A stretch of 64,000 nucleotides of DNA from Acidimicrobiaceae bacterium (GCA_016722025.1 JADKGZ010000004.1:124001-188000); one strand, 5' to 3'. Numbered from the stretch's first letter, positions 14,446 through 27,460 are shown. Translations and numbers: made by a program. The notes: generated from the letters alone by a model not told the origin.

Positions 14446-15345
14446 TCAGACGTCGAGGAAGCGGCTGGCCGCGGTGGCAGAACCGACAGCGCCGACGAAG
14501 GCACCGAGCAGGATCATCCAGAAGCACACCCACACCGGGTAGCCGTCGGTGACGACGAAGGCCTTGAGGCCCGAGTTGACCGGGAAGTCCTTCACACCAT
14601 TGGTCCAGTTGTCGTTGGCCAGCAACAGCGCGACGCTGCCCAGGGTGGCACCGAAGATGCCCTGCAACAGGCCTTCGAGCATGAACGGCAAGCGGATGAA
14701 CCAGTTGGTGGCACCGACCAGCTTCATCACCTCGATCTCTCGCCGGCGAGCGAACATCGCGGTGCGGATGGTGTTCCAGATGAGCAGCGCCGACGCGAAG
14801 AGCAGCACCACCGACATCACCAGTGTTCGCACACCGAAGAAGCTCTTCAGTCGCCCGAGCAGATCGACGGCATCGTCGGGTGTTCGCACGTCGGTGACGT
14901 TGGGCAGTGTCGAGAACTCCGTCTTCAGCGACCGCAGGATCTCGCTGCTGTCCTGGTCGACCGGCTTCACCTTGAAGAACGACGGGATCTGCGGCGTCAG
15001 CTGCTCGAGCGCCGAAGGGTCGGTGGCGAACAGCGTCTTGGCCACGTCGAGCGAACACGCTTCGTCGCAGTACACGGCACTCTCCACCACCGTGCTCTGG
15101 CTGAGCAGGGCCGACTCGACCAACTTCACCTGCGCTTCGTCGGCGCCGTGCTTGACGTAGACGATCATCTCCACGCCGCCGGTCCACAGCTTGAGCTGGT
15201 TGTCGAACGCCCGCTGGATGAGCAACGTGCCGCCGAACAGCAACAGCGAGATCGTCGACGTGATGACCGCGGCAATGGTGAGCGTGAGGTTGCGCGACAG
15301 GCTGGCCCACATCTCGCGGAACGTGTAACGGAGACGGGAGATCAT
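14446..15345 (-). CDS. ftsX: Cell division ABC transporter-like permease FtsX
   Basis: The protein has 299 residues: a cytoplasmic N-terminus, first membrane helix (ITSTISLLLFGGTLL), a large extracellular domain (about 50-175), then three membrane helices near residues 180-200, 225-245 and 275-295. This matches FtsX, which with FtsE transmits a signal across the membrane to cell-wall hydrolases during division. The cytoplasmic loop RRREIEVMKLVGATNWFIR is strongly conserved. The extracellular domain has two cysteines close together (YCDEACS). The start overlaps the ftsE stop (ATGA). Confidence 0.94.
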   Translation of the reverse strand: MISRLRYTFREMWASLSRNLTLTIAAVITSTISLLLFGGTLLIQRAFDNQLKLWTGGVEMIVYVKHGADEAQVKLVESALLSQSTVVESAVYCDEACSLDVAKTLFATDPSALEQLTPQIPSFFKVKPVDQDSSEILRSLKTEFSTLPNVTDVRTPDDAVDLLGRLKSFFGVRTLVMSVVLLFASALLIWNTIRTAMFARRREIEVMKLVGATNWFIRLPFMLEGLLQGIFGATLGSVALLLANDNWTNGVKDFPVNSGLKAFVVTDGYPVWVCFWMILLGAFVGAVGSATAASRFLDV

Positions 15346-16019
15346 TCGTACACACCTCTGGCCTGGTCGCGGACGATGATGCCGCGCTCGAACTGGATGA
15401 CGCGCTTGCGCATCATGTTGACGATGCGTTGGTCGTGAGTGGCCATGACCACGGTGGTTCCGGTCTTGTTGATGCGGTCGAGCAAGCGCATGATGCCCTC
15501 ACCGGTGGCCGGGTCGAGGTTGCCGGTGGGCTCGTCGGCGAGCAGGATCAGCGGGCGGTTGACGAACGCCCGCGCGATGGACACGCGCTGCTGCTCGCCA
15601 CCCGACAGCTGGTGCGGGAAGCGCTCCTGCTTGCCGCCGAGACCGACGAGGTCCAGCACGGCCGGCACCTGCTGACGGATCACGTGCCGCGGGCGGCCGA
15701 TGACCTCCAGCGCGAAGGCCACGTTCTCGAACACGGTCTTGTTGGCCAGCAGCTTGTAGTCCTGGAAGATGTTGCCGATGTTGCGCCGCAGGTGCGGCAC
15801 CTTCGCATCGGGCATGTCGTTGATGTTCCTGCCGGCCACCCACACGGCGCCCTTCTCGGGGCGTTCCTGGCGATTCATCAGGCGCAACATCGTGCTCTTG
15901 CCCGAGCCCGACGGCCCGACCAGGAACACGAACTCACCCTTGGCGATGTCGAAGTTGGCGTTCTGCAACGCCGTCACGTCGGGGCTGTAGGTCTTGGTGA
16001 CGTTCTCGAGTTTGATCAT
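15342..16019 (-). CDS. ftsE: Cell division ATP-binding protein FtsE
   Basis: The protein has 225 residues from an ATG at 16019 with GGAG upstream. ABC ATPase motifs are Walker A GPSGSGKST, signature LSGGEQQRVSIARAFV and Walker B LILLADEPTGNLD, followed by the switch histidine in MATHDQR. FtsE partners with FtsX in the divisome. The gene order ftsE-ftsX downstream of prfB is standard in Actinobacteria. The C-terminal extension ends with a basic stretch (RKRVIQFERGIIVRDQ) typical for FtsE. Confidence 0.95.
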   Translation of the reverse strand: MIKLENVTKTYSPDVTALQNANFDIAKGEFVFLVGPSGSGKSTMLRLMNRQERPEKGAVWVAGRNINDMPDAKVPHLRRNIGNIFQDYKLLANKTVFENVAFALEVIGRPRHVIRQQVPAVLDLVGLGGKQERFPHQLSGGEQQRVSIARAFVNRPLILLADEPTGNLDPATGEGIMRLLDRINKTGTTVVMATHDQRIVNMMRKRVIQFERGIIVRDQARGVYE

Positions 16020-16083
16020 GGACGCATCTCCGCGCGTGAAATCAGCCGCCGTGCCGCCCGCAGGAGCCCCAACGGTAGCCCAC

Positions 16084-17184
16084 TCACTCGGCCTCCCGGC
16101 GTCGCCAGCGAAGGTAACCCTCCATGAACTCGTCGAGATCGCCATCGAGCACGGCATCGATCTGACTGGTCTCGACTTCGGTACGAAGGTCTTTCACCAT
16201 CTGGTACGGCTGCACGACGTAGGACCGGATCTGGCTGCCCCAGCCCACCTGCGCCTGGCGACCGGCGATGCGGGCCAGTTCGGCCTCGTGCTCTTCCTCG
16301 ATCTTCGCCGCCACCATTGCCTTGAGCCGGTTGAGCGCCTTCTCCCGGTTCTGCAGCTGGCTGCGCTCTTCCTGGCTGTTGGCCACCATGCCCGTGGGCT
16401 TGTGGATGAGACGCACCGCCGACGAGGTCTTGTTGATGTGCTGGCCGCCGGCACCGCTGGCCCGGTACACCTGCATCTCGATGTCGGTCTCGTTGATCTC
16501 GATGTCGGGAGCATCCATCACCGGCCACACCTGCACTGCAGCAAAGCTGGTCTGGCGCCGACCCTGGTTGTCGAACGGGCTGATGCGCACCAGGCGGTGC
16601 GTGCCACGCTCGCCGGTCATCAGGCCGTACGCGTAGCGGCCGGTGAGCGTGAACTCGGCCGACATGATGCCTGCTTCGGCAGCGGGACTGATCTCGTCGA
16701 TCTCCAGCCCGAACCCGCGCACCTCGGCCCACCGGCTGTACATCCGCAGCAGGATCTCCGCCCAGTCCTGTGCGTCGACGCCGCCGTCCTTGGCGTTGAT
16801 CTGCACGATGCAATCGGCCTCGTCGTGCTCGCCGGTGAACAGGCTGCGCAGATCGAGCTGACGCAACTGCTGGCCGATCGACGCGCACGCTGCTTCGATG
16901 TCGGGTTCTTGCGACTCGTCGTCGAGCTCGCGCGCCATCTCGTGCAGCAGCTCGACGTCTTCCATCTCTCGGCTGAGGGCGTCGAAGGTGTCGATGTCGC
17001 CCTTCACGTTGGAGTACTCGCCGTTGACCTTCTTGGCCAGCTCCTGGTCGTCCCACAGATCGGGACGGGAGACCTCCATCTCCAGCTCGGCCAAGCGCGA
17101 CCGGCCGACATCGATCTTCAAGTAGCCCTCGGCCTCGCCCAGGCGGCGACGAAGATCCTTCAGGTCATCGGAGAAGTCGCGCAT
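16084..17184 (-). CDS. prfB: Peptide chain release factor 2
   Basis: The protein has 366 residues. RF2 recognises UGA and UAA stop codons and triggers release of the finished protein. The stop-codon-reading tripeptide SPF is in RISPFDNQGRRQTS and the catalytic GGQ is in SGAGGQHINKTSSAVR. Many bacteria carry a programmed +1 frameshift near codon 25; here the frame passes straight through EGYLKIDVGRSRL, so there is no such control. The start at 17184 lies 7 bases after the secA stop, so the two genes probably form one transcript continuing into ftsE-ftsX. Confidence 0.95.
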   Translation of the reverse strand: MRDFSDDLKDLRRRLGEAEGYLKIDVGRSRLAELEMEVSRPDLWDDQELAKKVNGEYSNVKGDIDTFDALSREMEDVELLHEMARELDDESQEPDIEAACASIGQQLRQLDLRSLFTGEHDEADCIVQINAKDGGVDAQDWAEILLRMYSRWAEVRGFGLEIDEISPAAEAGIMSAEFTLTGRYAYGLMTGERGTHRLVRISPFDNQGRRQTSFAAVQVWPVMDAPDIEINETDIEMQVYRASGAGGQHINKTSSAVRLIHKPTGMVANSQEERSQLQNREKALNRLKAMVAAKIEEEHEAELARIAGRQAQVGWGSQIRSYVVQPYQMVKDLRTEVETSQIDAVLDGDLDEFMEGYLRWRRREAE

Positions 17185-17191
17185 GGCAGGG

Positions 17192-19981
<2,790 letters not shown>

Positions 19982-20084
19982 GCGGTGGCCAAGCCTACCG
20001 GCGGCCCCGGCGCGAGCCTTGGCACGCCACTCGCACGGCGGCACGAGTCGCCACGCGCCACGCCGGGTTGCAAGACTGCCCGTC

Positions 20085-20729
20085 ATGCCGGCGGCCGTGA
20101 TCGACACAGTGATCTTCGATGTCGGCGGTGTGCTGGCCAGCACGGGCCGGCACAGCGACTTCGCTCGCCGCTTCCCGCCGGAGGTGGCCGAGCAGGTGAC
20201 GCGCATCTTCGTCGGCGACTACGCCGACGACGGCGACCACCCCTGGCACCGGCTGGAGCGAGGCGAGATCACGCTGGAGGAGAACCGGCGCCTCAACCGC
20301 ATCGCATTGGCCGACGCCGGCATCGAGCTGCCCGCCCCTGCACCCGGCGGAGCACCGATGATCGTGTTCAGCGCCAGCGAGCCGATGATGGCACTGGTGC
20401 AGGAGCTGCATGCAGCCGGCTTCCGGCTGGGTGTACTGACCAACAACGTGGCGGAGTTCCGCGACAGCTGGTGGGCGATGATGCCGTTCGACGAGTGGTT
20501 CGACGACGTGGTGGACAGCCACGAGGTGGGGCTGCGCAAGCCCAACCCGGCGATCTATCAGCTGGCCTTGGCCAGGCTGGGAGCCGACGCCGAGCGCACC
20601 GCCTTCTTGGACGACGTGGCCACCAACGTGTCGGCCGCGCAGAGCGTGGGGATACGGGGTGTGTGGGTGGAGGAAGACCCCACCGAGGCCATCGCCGCCG
20701 TGCGGCGCATGGCCGGCTTCATCGACTGA
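20085..20729 (+). CDS. HAD-superfamily hydrolase
   Basis: The protein has 214 residues. Motif I is FDVGGVLAST, in which the second aspartate of the usual D-x-D is glycine, as in ACAD10- and YihX-like members. Motif II is LGVLTNN, motif III the lysine in GLRKPNPAIYQ and motif IV FLDDVATNVSAAQ. These enzymes remove phosphate from small substrates or act on halo-compounds; the substrate is unknown. The last 172 bases of the gene overlap, tail to tail, with comF on the opposite strand, which is unusually long. Confidence 0.88.
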   Translation: MPAAVIDTVIFDVGGVLASTGRHSDFARRFPPEVAEQVTRIFVGDYADDGDHPWHRLERGEITLEENRRLNRIALADAGIELPAPAPGGAPMIVFSASEPMMALVQELHAAGFRLGVLTNNVAEFRDSWWAMMPFDEWFDDVVDSHEVGLRKPNPAIYQLALARLGADAERTAFLDDVATNVSAAQSVGIRGVWVEEDPTEAIAAVRRMAGFID

Positions 20730-21304
20730 AGCGCCCGCGGAGTGGCTGCGGCAGCGAGGCACACCACGGTGTCGACACCGGCAGCCAGCAACGCCGAGCG
20801 CGCCGCGGTGAGCGTGGCGCCGGTGGTGACCACATCGTCGATGAGCAGCACCGTGAGCCGCCGGCGACCCTGACGAGCACGGAACGACGGGCCCTGCAAC
20901 CGCTGGGCCCGAGTGTGCCCCGTCTGCGCGGCCCCGTGGCTGCGATACAGCATTCGGCGACACGGCACCTTCAGCTCGGCGGCGACGGCCCGAGCCAGCA
21001 GCTCGGCCTGGTCGTACCCGCGCGTGCGAACGCGGGCCCCGCTGGTGGGCGCCCAGGTGACGACGTCGACCGTGCCGATGCGAAGCCGACGCACCATCAG
21101 CCGGGCGAGCTGGCGGGCGACGGTGCGCCGATTGCGGTACTTGAGCCCGTGCACCACCTGCCGAGCGACCCCCTCGAACGGCAATGCGGCCATGATTCCG
21201 GTATCGCTGACCTGGGATGATGCGCTGGCCAGCGAGAAGCGGCAGCGAGTGCAGAGCGACACGCCGGGCTGGTTGCAGCCGGCACAGAGAGTGGCGAAGA
21301 TCAT
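20558..21304 (-). CDS. comF: ComF-family phosphoribosyltransferase-like protein
   Basis: The protein has 248 residues. The N-terminus holds two zinc-knuckle-like pairs (CAGC and CTRC). The phosphoribosyltransferase domain follows, with GYDQAELLARAVA, the conserved RSHGAAQTGHTRAQR segment and the PRPP-binding loop LLIDDVVTTGATL. ComF is linked to DNA uptake and single-strand processing in competent bacteria; in Actinobacteria it is common without other com genes. The conserved fold ends near VVCLAAAATPRA, and the last 57 or so residues are low-complexity sequence antisense to the HAD gene, as if the ancestral stop had been lost. Confidence 0.85.
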   Translation of the reverse strand: MIFATLCAGCNQPGVSLCTRCRFSLASASSQVSDTGIMAALPFEGVARQVVHGLKYRNRRTVARQLARLMVRRLRIGTVDVVTWAPTSGARVRTRGYDQAELLARAVAAELKVPCRRMLYRSHGAAQTGHTRAQRLQGPSFRARQGRRRLTVLLIDDVVTTGATLTAARSALLAAGVDTVVCLAAAATPRALQSMKPAMRRTAAMASVGSSSTHTPRIPTLCAADTLVATSSKKAVRSASAPSLAKAS

Positions 21305-21343
21305 GGTGTGATCTGTACCAGGAGCCTGTGACAGGGTTTCCGG

Positions 21344-21349
21344 TAGGTT
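21344..21349 (+). promoter_or_regulatory. -10 element TAGGTT of the YczE-like gene
   Basis: TAGGTT ends 6 bases before the ATG at 21356. TGTGACAGG occurs upstream with the same spacing as at the hydrolase promoter near 2957. Confidence 0.45.
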
Positions 21350-21355
21350 CGTCGG

Positions 21356-22018
21356 ATGCCCGCAGCGCCTGCCACCACCCGGTGGCGCTCGCTGTTGCTC
21401 CCTCTCCCCCATGATCGCCTGCCCGAACGCGTCGTTCGCTGCCTCATCGGTCTCTCACTGTTCGGCTTCGGCATCAGCTGCTTCCTCACCGCCGAGCTGG
21501 GCGTGGCCCCTTGGGATGTCTTCCACCAGGGCTTGGAGCGCAAGACGGGCATCCCCATCGGCATCATCATCGAGATCACGGGCGTGTTCATCCTGCTGCT
21601 GTGGATACCGCTGCGCGAGCGCGTGGGCCTGGGCACCCTGCTCAACGCGGTTCAGATCGGCCTGGTGGTCTTCCTCATCGGCGACCGCCTCCCGCACACC
21701 GATCTGCTCGCGCTGCGCGTGCTCTACATGTTCGGCGGTCTGCTCTCCATCGCCGTCGGTTCCGGCCTCTACATCGGCGCCGGCCTCGGCTCGGGCCCTC
21801 GCGACGGCTTGATGCTGGGCTTGTCCAAGCGCGGCATCAGCGTGCGGGTCGCTCGCACCGCCATCGAGCTCGGCGTGCTGGCCGCTGGTCTCGCGCTCGG
21901 CGGTACGGTCGGCATCGGCACCGTCGCGTTCACGTTCGGCATCGGCCCGCTGGTGCAGGTCTTCCTACCCCGCATGCGCCTGCGCGGCGACTCCACCGTG
22001 CTCGCCACCGCCCACTGA
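21356..22018 (+). CDS. YczE/YitT-like integral membrane protein
   Basis: The protein has 220 residues and about five to six membrane helices. The hallmark TAELGVAPWDVFHQGL follows the first helix, and an internal repeat of the same idea appears as GLGSGPRDGLMLGLSKR, as is usual for the YczE/YyaS/YitT family. Their transport substrate is not established. The gene is leaderless by its promoter spacing and diverges from comF, whose start is 51 bases away. It stands alone. Confidence 0.85.
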   Translation: MPAAPATTRWRSLLLPLPHDRLPERVVRCLIGLSLFGFGISCFLTAELGVAPWDVFHQGLERKTGIPIGIIIEITGVFILLLWIPLRERVGLGTLLNAVQIGLVVFLIGDRLPHTDLLALRVLYMFGGLLSIAVGSGLYIGAGLGSGPRDGLMLGLSKRGISVRVARTAIELGVLAAGLALGGTVGIGTVAFTFGIGPLVQVFLPRMRLRGDSTVLATAH

Positions 22019-22059
22019 GCCGCCGCCGCCGGGGACGGATGACGCCCAGGCGGCAGATT

Positions 22060-22079
22060 CGGCTCGAGGCTTCGAGCCG
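22060..22079. terminator. 8-bp hairpin between convergent genes
   Basis: CGGCTCGA (22060-22067) and TCGAGCCG (22072-22079) form a perfect 8-bp stem with a 4-base loop between the YczE-like gene (+) and the OsmC-like gene (-). A bidirectional terminator is likely by position. Confidence 0.45.
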
Positions 22080-22104
22080 CTCGGCCGCGCCTGGCCCGTT
22101 CAGG

Positions 22105-22503
22105 TCAGTTGGTGGTCGCACGCGTGACGGTCGTACCCCATCGCAGCGTCTTGGGAATCTCAGCCACCTCGTCGACGACTCCGATCAAGTGTGCGACGTC
22201 TCCCTCGCTCGCATCCGAGTCGACCTCGACGTCGTAGATCACACCCGTCGACGCCCACGTCGCGGTGTCGAAACCTCCGTAGGCGCTGACCCTCACTCCG
22301 TTGACGACCACACCGAGTCGGGTTGATTCGCGGTAGACGTCGTTGAGGGACGGCCTGCCGCGGCCAGGTGGTCCAGGTGGGCACCGGTGAACTCCGGTCT
22401 CCACGACCACCCCTCGGCTGTCCATCGATGGCATCACCACGCCGCTCGCCGATCGAAGGCTCCCGGCGGAGACCACCACCCCGAATCGTTCTTCATCGGC
22501 CAT
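22105..22503 (-). CDS. Hypothetical protein with OsmC-like C-terminal part
   Basis: From the ATG at 22503 the protein has 132 residues, but the frame stays open upstream to about 22746, so the start is uncertain. The C-terminal half (VIYDVEVDSDASEGDVAHLIGV, then VAEIPKTLRWGTTV) resembles the final strand-helix unit of OsmC/Ohr-type proteins, which reduce organic peroxides with paired cysteines. I can see only one cysteine (VHRC), so peroxidase activity is doubtful. The sequence upstream of 22503 is arginine- and proline-rich and looks non-coding. It lies downstream of ahcY on the same strand. Confidence 0.45.
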   Translation of the reverse strand: MADEERFGVVVSAGSLRSASGVVMPSMDSRGVVVETGVHRCPPGPPGRGRPSLNDVYRESTRLGVVVNGVRVSAYGGFDTATWASTGVIYDVEVDSDASEGDVAHLIGVVDEVAEIPKTLRWGTTVTRATTN

Positions 22504-22745
22504 TCGTGCAGATTGCTCGACAGTGGAGACGATGTCCAGCGCCAGCTCGGCAGCTCCGGGTGGGTCGTGAGGACGGAGACTGCGCGATGCACACCGACTG
22601 GGCGTCACCTGTCTCCGACGCCGGGACGGATCACGCCCAGAAGCCGAGTTGGGCCGAACGAAAGGGGGTGCGGTGGGAAGTTCGCGCCAGCGAACGATCC
22701 ACACGGAGGGAGCAGCCGAAGCGAAGCGGCGGCCAGTCCCGACCA
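22504..22745. other. Weakly coding gap with a short repeat
   Basis: Between the OsmC-like start and the ahcY stop I see no convincing gene or hairpin. CCGGGACGGATCACGCCCAG (22621-22640) is nearly the same as the sequence at 22029-22049 on the other side of the OsmC-like gene. Confidence 0.3.
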
Positions 22746-24209
<1,464 letters not shown>

Positions 24210-24290
24210 GGTGAGCTCTCCCAGAGAGGAACGGCAGCGAACTGCGGCAACGTGTTTGGAACGGGGCCGGTGCCAACTGGCAGCTCTCTG
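24210..24290 (-). promoter_or_regulatory. Structured leader of ahcY, possible translational switch
   Basis: On the minus strand CTCTCTG (24228-24222) can pair over 7 bp with the upstream CAGAGAG (24290-24284). Alternatively its CTCTC pairs with GAGAG (24220-24216), a 5-bp hairpin with loop TGG that buries the ribosome-binding site GGGAG (24222-24218). The two pairings exclude each other. GCAG-TTCG-CTGC lies inside the larger loop. I could not match it to a known SAH or SAM riboswitch consensus. Confidence 0.4.
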
Positions 24291-24370
24291 ATCAGCCCGA
24301 TCGGCTATGGAGCCTAGGCGCTCGCACGGGCAACGCCTCGGATGACGGCTGCATCGCGGCGCCGTCGATG

Positions 24371-25753
24371 TCAGTCGGCCAGCACGACCGCACTGACGTC
24401 GAGGATGTAGTGAGCGTACCCACGAGCGTTGAACACGCGAACGGTCTGGTTGGCCCCGTACTTGACGAGGGCCATGTTGGGCACCGGGCCGGATTCGTAG
24501 TTGTTGAGGTTGGAGATGCCCGGCACCGTGGCCGAGTCGGCCGGGTACACCGACAGGTAGCCGGGCTCGACGCTGACCGTGGGGTACTGGCGCGAGAGCG
24601 ACGCATTGGTGAGGTTGCCGAGCAACGCGGACTGGTTGCCCACCGCTTGGCCACCGATGTTGACGCTGCCGGCGAAGGCGGCGAAGCTCCAATCCTCTGC
24701 CTGGCCCGGCCCGAGCGGCACGCCGCCGAAGCTGGCGAGCCGCGTGTCGAGCGCACGATACGGCGCGGTGAGCGGCACCACTCGGCCGGCGCGAGTGCTC
24801 TCGGGAGCACCCGTTTGCAGGTAGGCGAGCACGTCGACCAGCACGTTGGTGTTGCCAGCAGAGTTGTACAGGTGGATCGCACCGTCGGCCCCCACCGGCA
24901 CGAGGACCAGGTTGGCCTGAATCCGGCCGGCGGCCACGTTGAGGTTGGAGGTGGAAGGCGCGCCCACCGGCATGTTGGGCACGACCGACACGAACGTACC
25001 GGCCGTGGGCGCGACCGCCGTGACGTTGATGAGCGCGCCCACCACACTGCTGTCGTTGGGCACGTTGACGCCGGCCACGTTGGCACCGCGGAACTGCACG
25101 GTGCGCTGAGCCCCGGGCCCCAGCGGGGTTGGTGTGCCCACGCGGGTGTCGAGGATGCGACCCGGGTTGACCACCACCATCCGGGCGCCACGCTCGTCAC
25201 TGGTGTTGTCGGTGGTGCCGGCGTTGTAGGTGCTGGACGAGAACCAGCCGAGCACGTCGACCAGCACGTTGGCCGTGCCGTTGCCCGCGCCGTTGATCTT
25301 GATGGTGAGCTTGCCGCCCGCGCCACCGCGAACGATGGCCAGGTTGGGCACGGTCTGGCGAGCGCTGAAGTTGAGCAACGACGACGTGCCCGACGAGCCG
25401 GCGGGGTACGCGGCCAGCCAGCCGGCGCTGGCGGGGCCATCGATCGTGATGCTGACGGCTACCGCCAGCACATCGGTGGCCGAGGACGGGACACCGCCGA
25501 GGCCCAGCAGCTGAATGTCGAAGGTGGGGTCGGCGGGCCCCATCGGCTTGGCGCCGAGCGGAGCGACGTCGTTGATGCCGGGCGGCCGTGAGTCGTAGAT
25601 GCGCACCGGCGTGAGCGGGTGGTACTCGCCACCGGCGCAGAGGCATTCATCGGCTGCGGCAACGGGCTGCGCCAGCGGCAGTGGGGCGGCCACCGACACG
25701 AACGCCAACGCCATCAGAGCAACTGTTCCCCGGAACGGGATCGAACGCTTCAT
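24371..25753 (-). CDS. Secreted protein with three R-x-x-D-[ST]-R beta-repeat domains
   Basis: The protein has 460 residues. A signal peptide of about 33 residues ends near QPVAAA. Three copies of one domain follow: each starts with a line such as TPVRIYDSR, PGRILDTR or YRALDTR and ends with a line such as NVLVDVLGWF, NVLVDVLAYL or HYILDVSAVV. Between these lie strands of the VAVSITIDG / INVTAVAP type. Similar domains occur in tandem in secreted actinobacterial proteins and in the SpoIID protein of this window; their function is not known, and a surface adhesin or carbohydrate-binding role is only a guess. GAGGAG lies upstream of the start. Confidence 0.8.
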   Translation of the reverse strand: MKRSIPFRGTVALMALAFVSVAAPLPLAQPVAAADECLCAGGEYHPLTPVRIYDSRPPGINDVAPLGAKPMGPADPTFDIQLLGLGGVPSSATDVLAVAVSITIDGPASAGWLAAYPAGSSGTSSLLNFSARQTVPNLAIVRGGAGGKLTIKINGAGNGTANVLVDVLGWFSSSTYNAGTTDNTSDERGARMVVVNPGRILDTRVGTPTPLGPGAQRTVQFRGANVAGVNVPNDSSVVGALINVTAVAPTAGTFVSVVPNMPVGAPSTSNLNVAAGRIQANLVLVPVGADGAIHLYNSAGNTNVLVDVLAYLQTGAPESTRAGRVVPLTAPYRALDTRLASFGGVPLGPGQAEDWSFAAFAGSVNIGGQAVGNQSALLGNLTNASLSRQYPTVSVEPGYLSVYPADSATVPGISNLNNYESGPVPNMALVKYGANQTVRVFNARGYAHYILDVSAVVLAD

Positions 25754-25838
25754 GCCAACACCACTCTCCTCGACCTGCCACAACCGGCTGACCTGCACGC
25801 CCTGACGCATGCTAACCGTGCACCGCCGCGCGAGTTGG

Positions 25839-26075
25839 TCAGGCCACGAAGGTGGGCACCAGCTCGCCGGCGTCGATGCGCGCGGCGAGCGCTGCTGCCT
25901 CGGCATCGGCAACGATCTCCGCCTCGTCGGGCAACATCACGGGAATGCCGTCACGTACCAGGTACCGCCGACGCAGGCGCGGGTTGTAGAGGCCACCCTC
26001 GTCGCCGAGGTAGTACAGGGGGCCTTTGTCGACCGGGCAGGCCAGCACCGCCACGAGGCGAGGATCGAGTGCCAT
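25839..26075 (-). CDS. Trm112-family small protein
   Basis: The protein has 78 residues. The pattern LVAVLACPVDKGPLYYLG, then LRRRYLVRDGIPVMLPDEA is the Trm112/YcaR fold, a small domain that in other organisms activates methyltransferases. Only one cysteine of the usual zinc site is present, as in many bacterial members. It follows manB by 14 bases with the ribosome-binding site AAGAAAGG, so the pair is an operon. This association with phosphomannomutase is common in Actinobacteria. Confidence 0.85.
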   Translation of the reverse strand: MALDPRLVAVLACPVDKGPLYYLGDEGGLYNPRLRRRYLVRDGIPVMLPDEAEIVADAEAAALAARIDAGELVPTFVA

Positions 26076-26089
26076 GAGAGCGACCTTTC

Positions 26090-27460
26090 TTACAGACTGG
26101 TGATGAGCGCGAGCAGTTCGGCGACGTGCTGGTCGCACTCGTCGCGGTTGGGTGCTTCCAGGTTGAGCCGCAGCAAGGGCTCGGTGTTGGACGGGCGCAG
26201 GTTGAACCACCACGGGCCGCAATCGACGGTGAGACCGTCGAGGTGGTCCTGCTCGAACCCTGCGAACTGCGCCGCCACCTTCTCGATGACAGCGTCGGTG
26301 TCGGCGACCTGCGTGTTGATCTCGCCACTGGACGAGTAGCGCTCGAACGGCTTGCGCAGCACCGACAGATCGGTGTGCGCGCGACTGACTTCGTTGAGCA
26401 CGAGCATGCTCGCGATGAGCCCGCTGTCGGCACGGAAGTTCTTCAAGAAGTAGTAGTGAGCCGAGTGCTCGCCACCGAAGACGGCACCCGTCTCGGCCAT
26501 GCGCTGCTTGATGAAGCTGTGGCCCACCTTGGTGCGCACCGGCACACCGCCCTGTTCGCGGATGACCTCGGGCACGGCCCGCGAGCAGATGAGGTTGTAG
26601 AGGATGGTCGCACCGGGGTTGGTGCGCAGCACCGCCGCGGCGAGCAGCGCCGTGGTGGTGCTGCCGCTGAGACCGCGGCCGGCCTCGTCGACCACGAACA
26701 CGCGATCCGCATCGCCATCGAACGCGAGGCCGATGTCGAAGCCACCGGCCACCACCCGCGCCTGCAGGTCGCGCTGGTTGGCCGGCTGCAAGGGGTCGGC
26801 CGGGTGGTTGGGGAACGTTCCGTCGAGCTCGCCGTACATCACCTCGAGCGTGATCTGCGGCAAGCGCTCGAACACCGCTGGCACGACCAGGCCACCCATG
26901 CCGTTGGCAGTGTCGGCCACCACGCGCAGCGCCCGCAGGGAGGCGACGTCGACGAACGAGACCACGTGGTCGGCGAACGCCTCGAGCAGGTTGCGGCTGG
27001 TCTGCGAGCCGGCGGTGGCGGCGGGCAACGGGCCATGGCCCTCGAGCACATCGCCTGCCACGCGCTTCACCTCGTCGAGCCCGGTGTCGACACCCACCGG
27101 GCGAGCCCCGCTGAGACAGAACTTGACGCCGTTGTAGCCCGCGGGGTTGTGCGACGCGGTGAACATCGCACCCGGCGCATCGAGCGTGCCGGCCGCGTAG
27201 TACATCAGGTCGGTGCTGGCCAGCCCGAGATCGACCACGTCGGAGCCGTGCTCCATGACGCCGCGCGAGAAGGCGTCGACCAGTTCTGGGCCCGACGGTC
27301 GCATGTCGCGAGCGACCAGCACGCGCGGCGCCTGGCAGAAGCGAGCGAAACCGACACCGAGCGCGTAGGCGACATCGGTGTTGATCTGGTCGGGCACGGT
27401 GCCGCGCACGTCGTACGCCTTGACGATGTCGTCGAGCACCCGGGGATCGGTAGGAGACAT
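26090..27460 (-). CDS. manB: Phosphomannomutase/phosphoglucomutase
   Basis: The protein has 456 residues and four domains of the alpha-D-phosphohexomutase family. The phosphorylated serine is in TASHNPAGYNG, the Mg-binding loop is FDGDADRVF, the sugar loop GGEHSAHYYF and the phosphate-binding loop RPSNTEPLLRLN. It interconverts mannose 6-phosphate and mannose 1-phosphate, feeding GDP-mannose for the polysaccharide genes downstream. On the minus strand TAGCGT lies 10 bases before the ATG and could be its -10 element. The Trm112-like gene follows 14 bases after its stop. Confidence 0.93.
   Translation of the reverse strand: MSPTDPRVLDDIVKAYDVRGTVPDQINTDVAYALGVGFARFCQAPRVLVARDMRPSGPELVDAFSRGVMEHGSDVVDLGLASTDLMYYAAGTLDAPGAMFTASHNPAGYNGVKFCLSGARPVGVDTGLDEVKRVAGDVLEGHGPLPAATAGSQTSRNLLEAFADHVVSFVDVASLRALRVVADTANGMGGLVVPAVFERLPQITLEVMYGELDGTFPNHPADPLQPANQRDLQARVVAGGFDIGLAFDGDADRVFVVDEAGRGLSGSTTTALLAAAVLRTNPGATILYNLICSRAVPEVIREQGGVPVRTKVGHSFIKQRMAETGAVFGGEHSAHYYFLKNFRADSGLIASMLVLNEVSRAHTDLSVLRKPFERYSSSGEINTQVADTDAVIEKVAAQFAGFEQDHLDGLTVDCGPWWFNLRPSNTEPLLRLNLEAPNRDECDQHVAELLALITSL

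Noticed and set aside
17100..17184. Programmed frameshift in prfB
   Set aside because: I looked for the in-frame stop and slippery CTTTGA near codon 25; the frame is continuous.
24210..24290. Known SAH or SAM riboswitch upstream of ahcY
   Set aside because: The conserved core sequences of those classes that I can recall do not appear; only the two alternative stems are supported, so it is listed as an unassigned leader.
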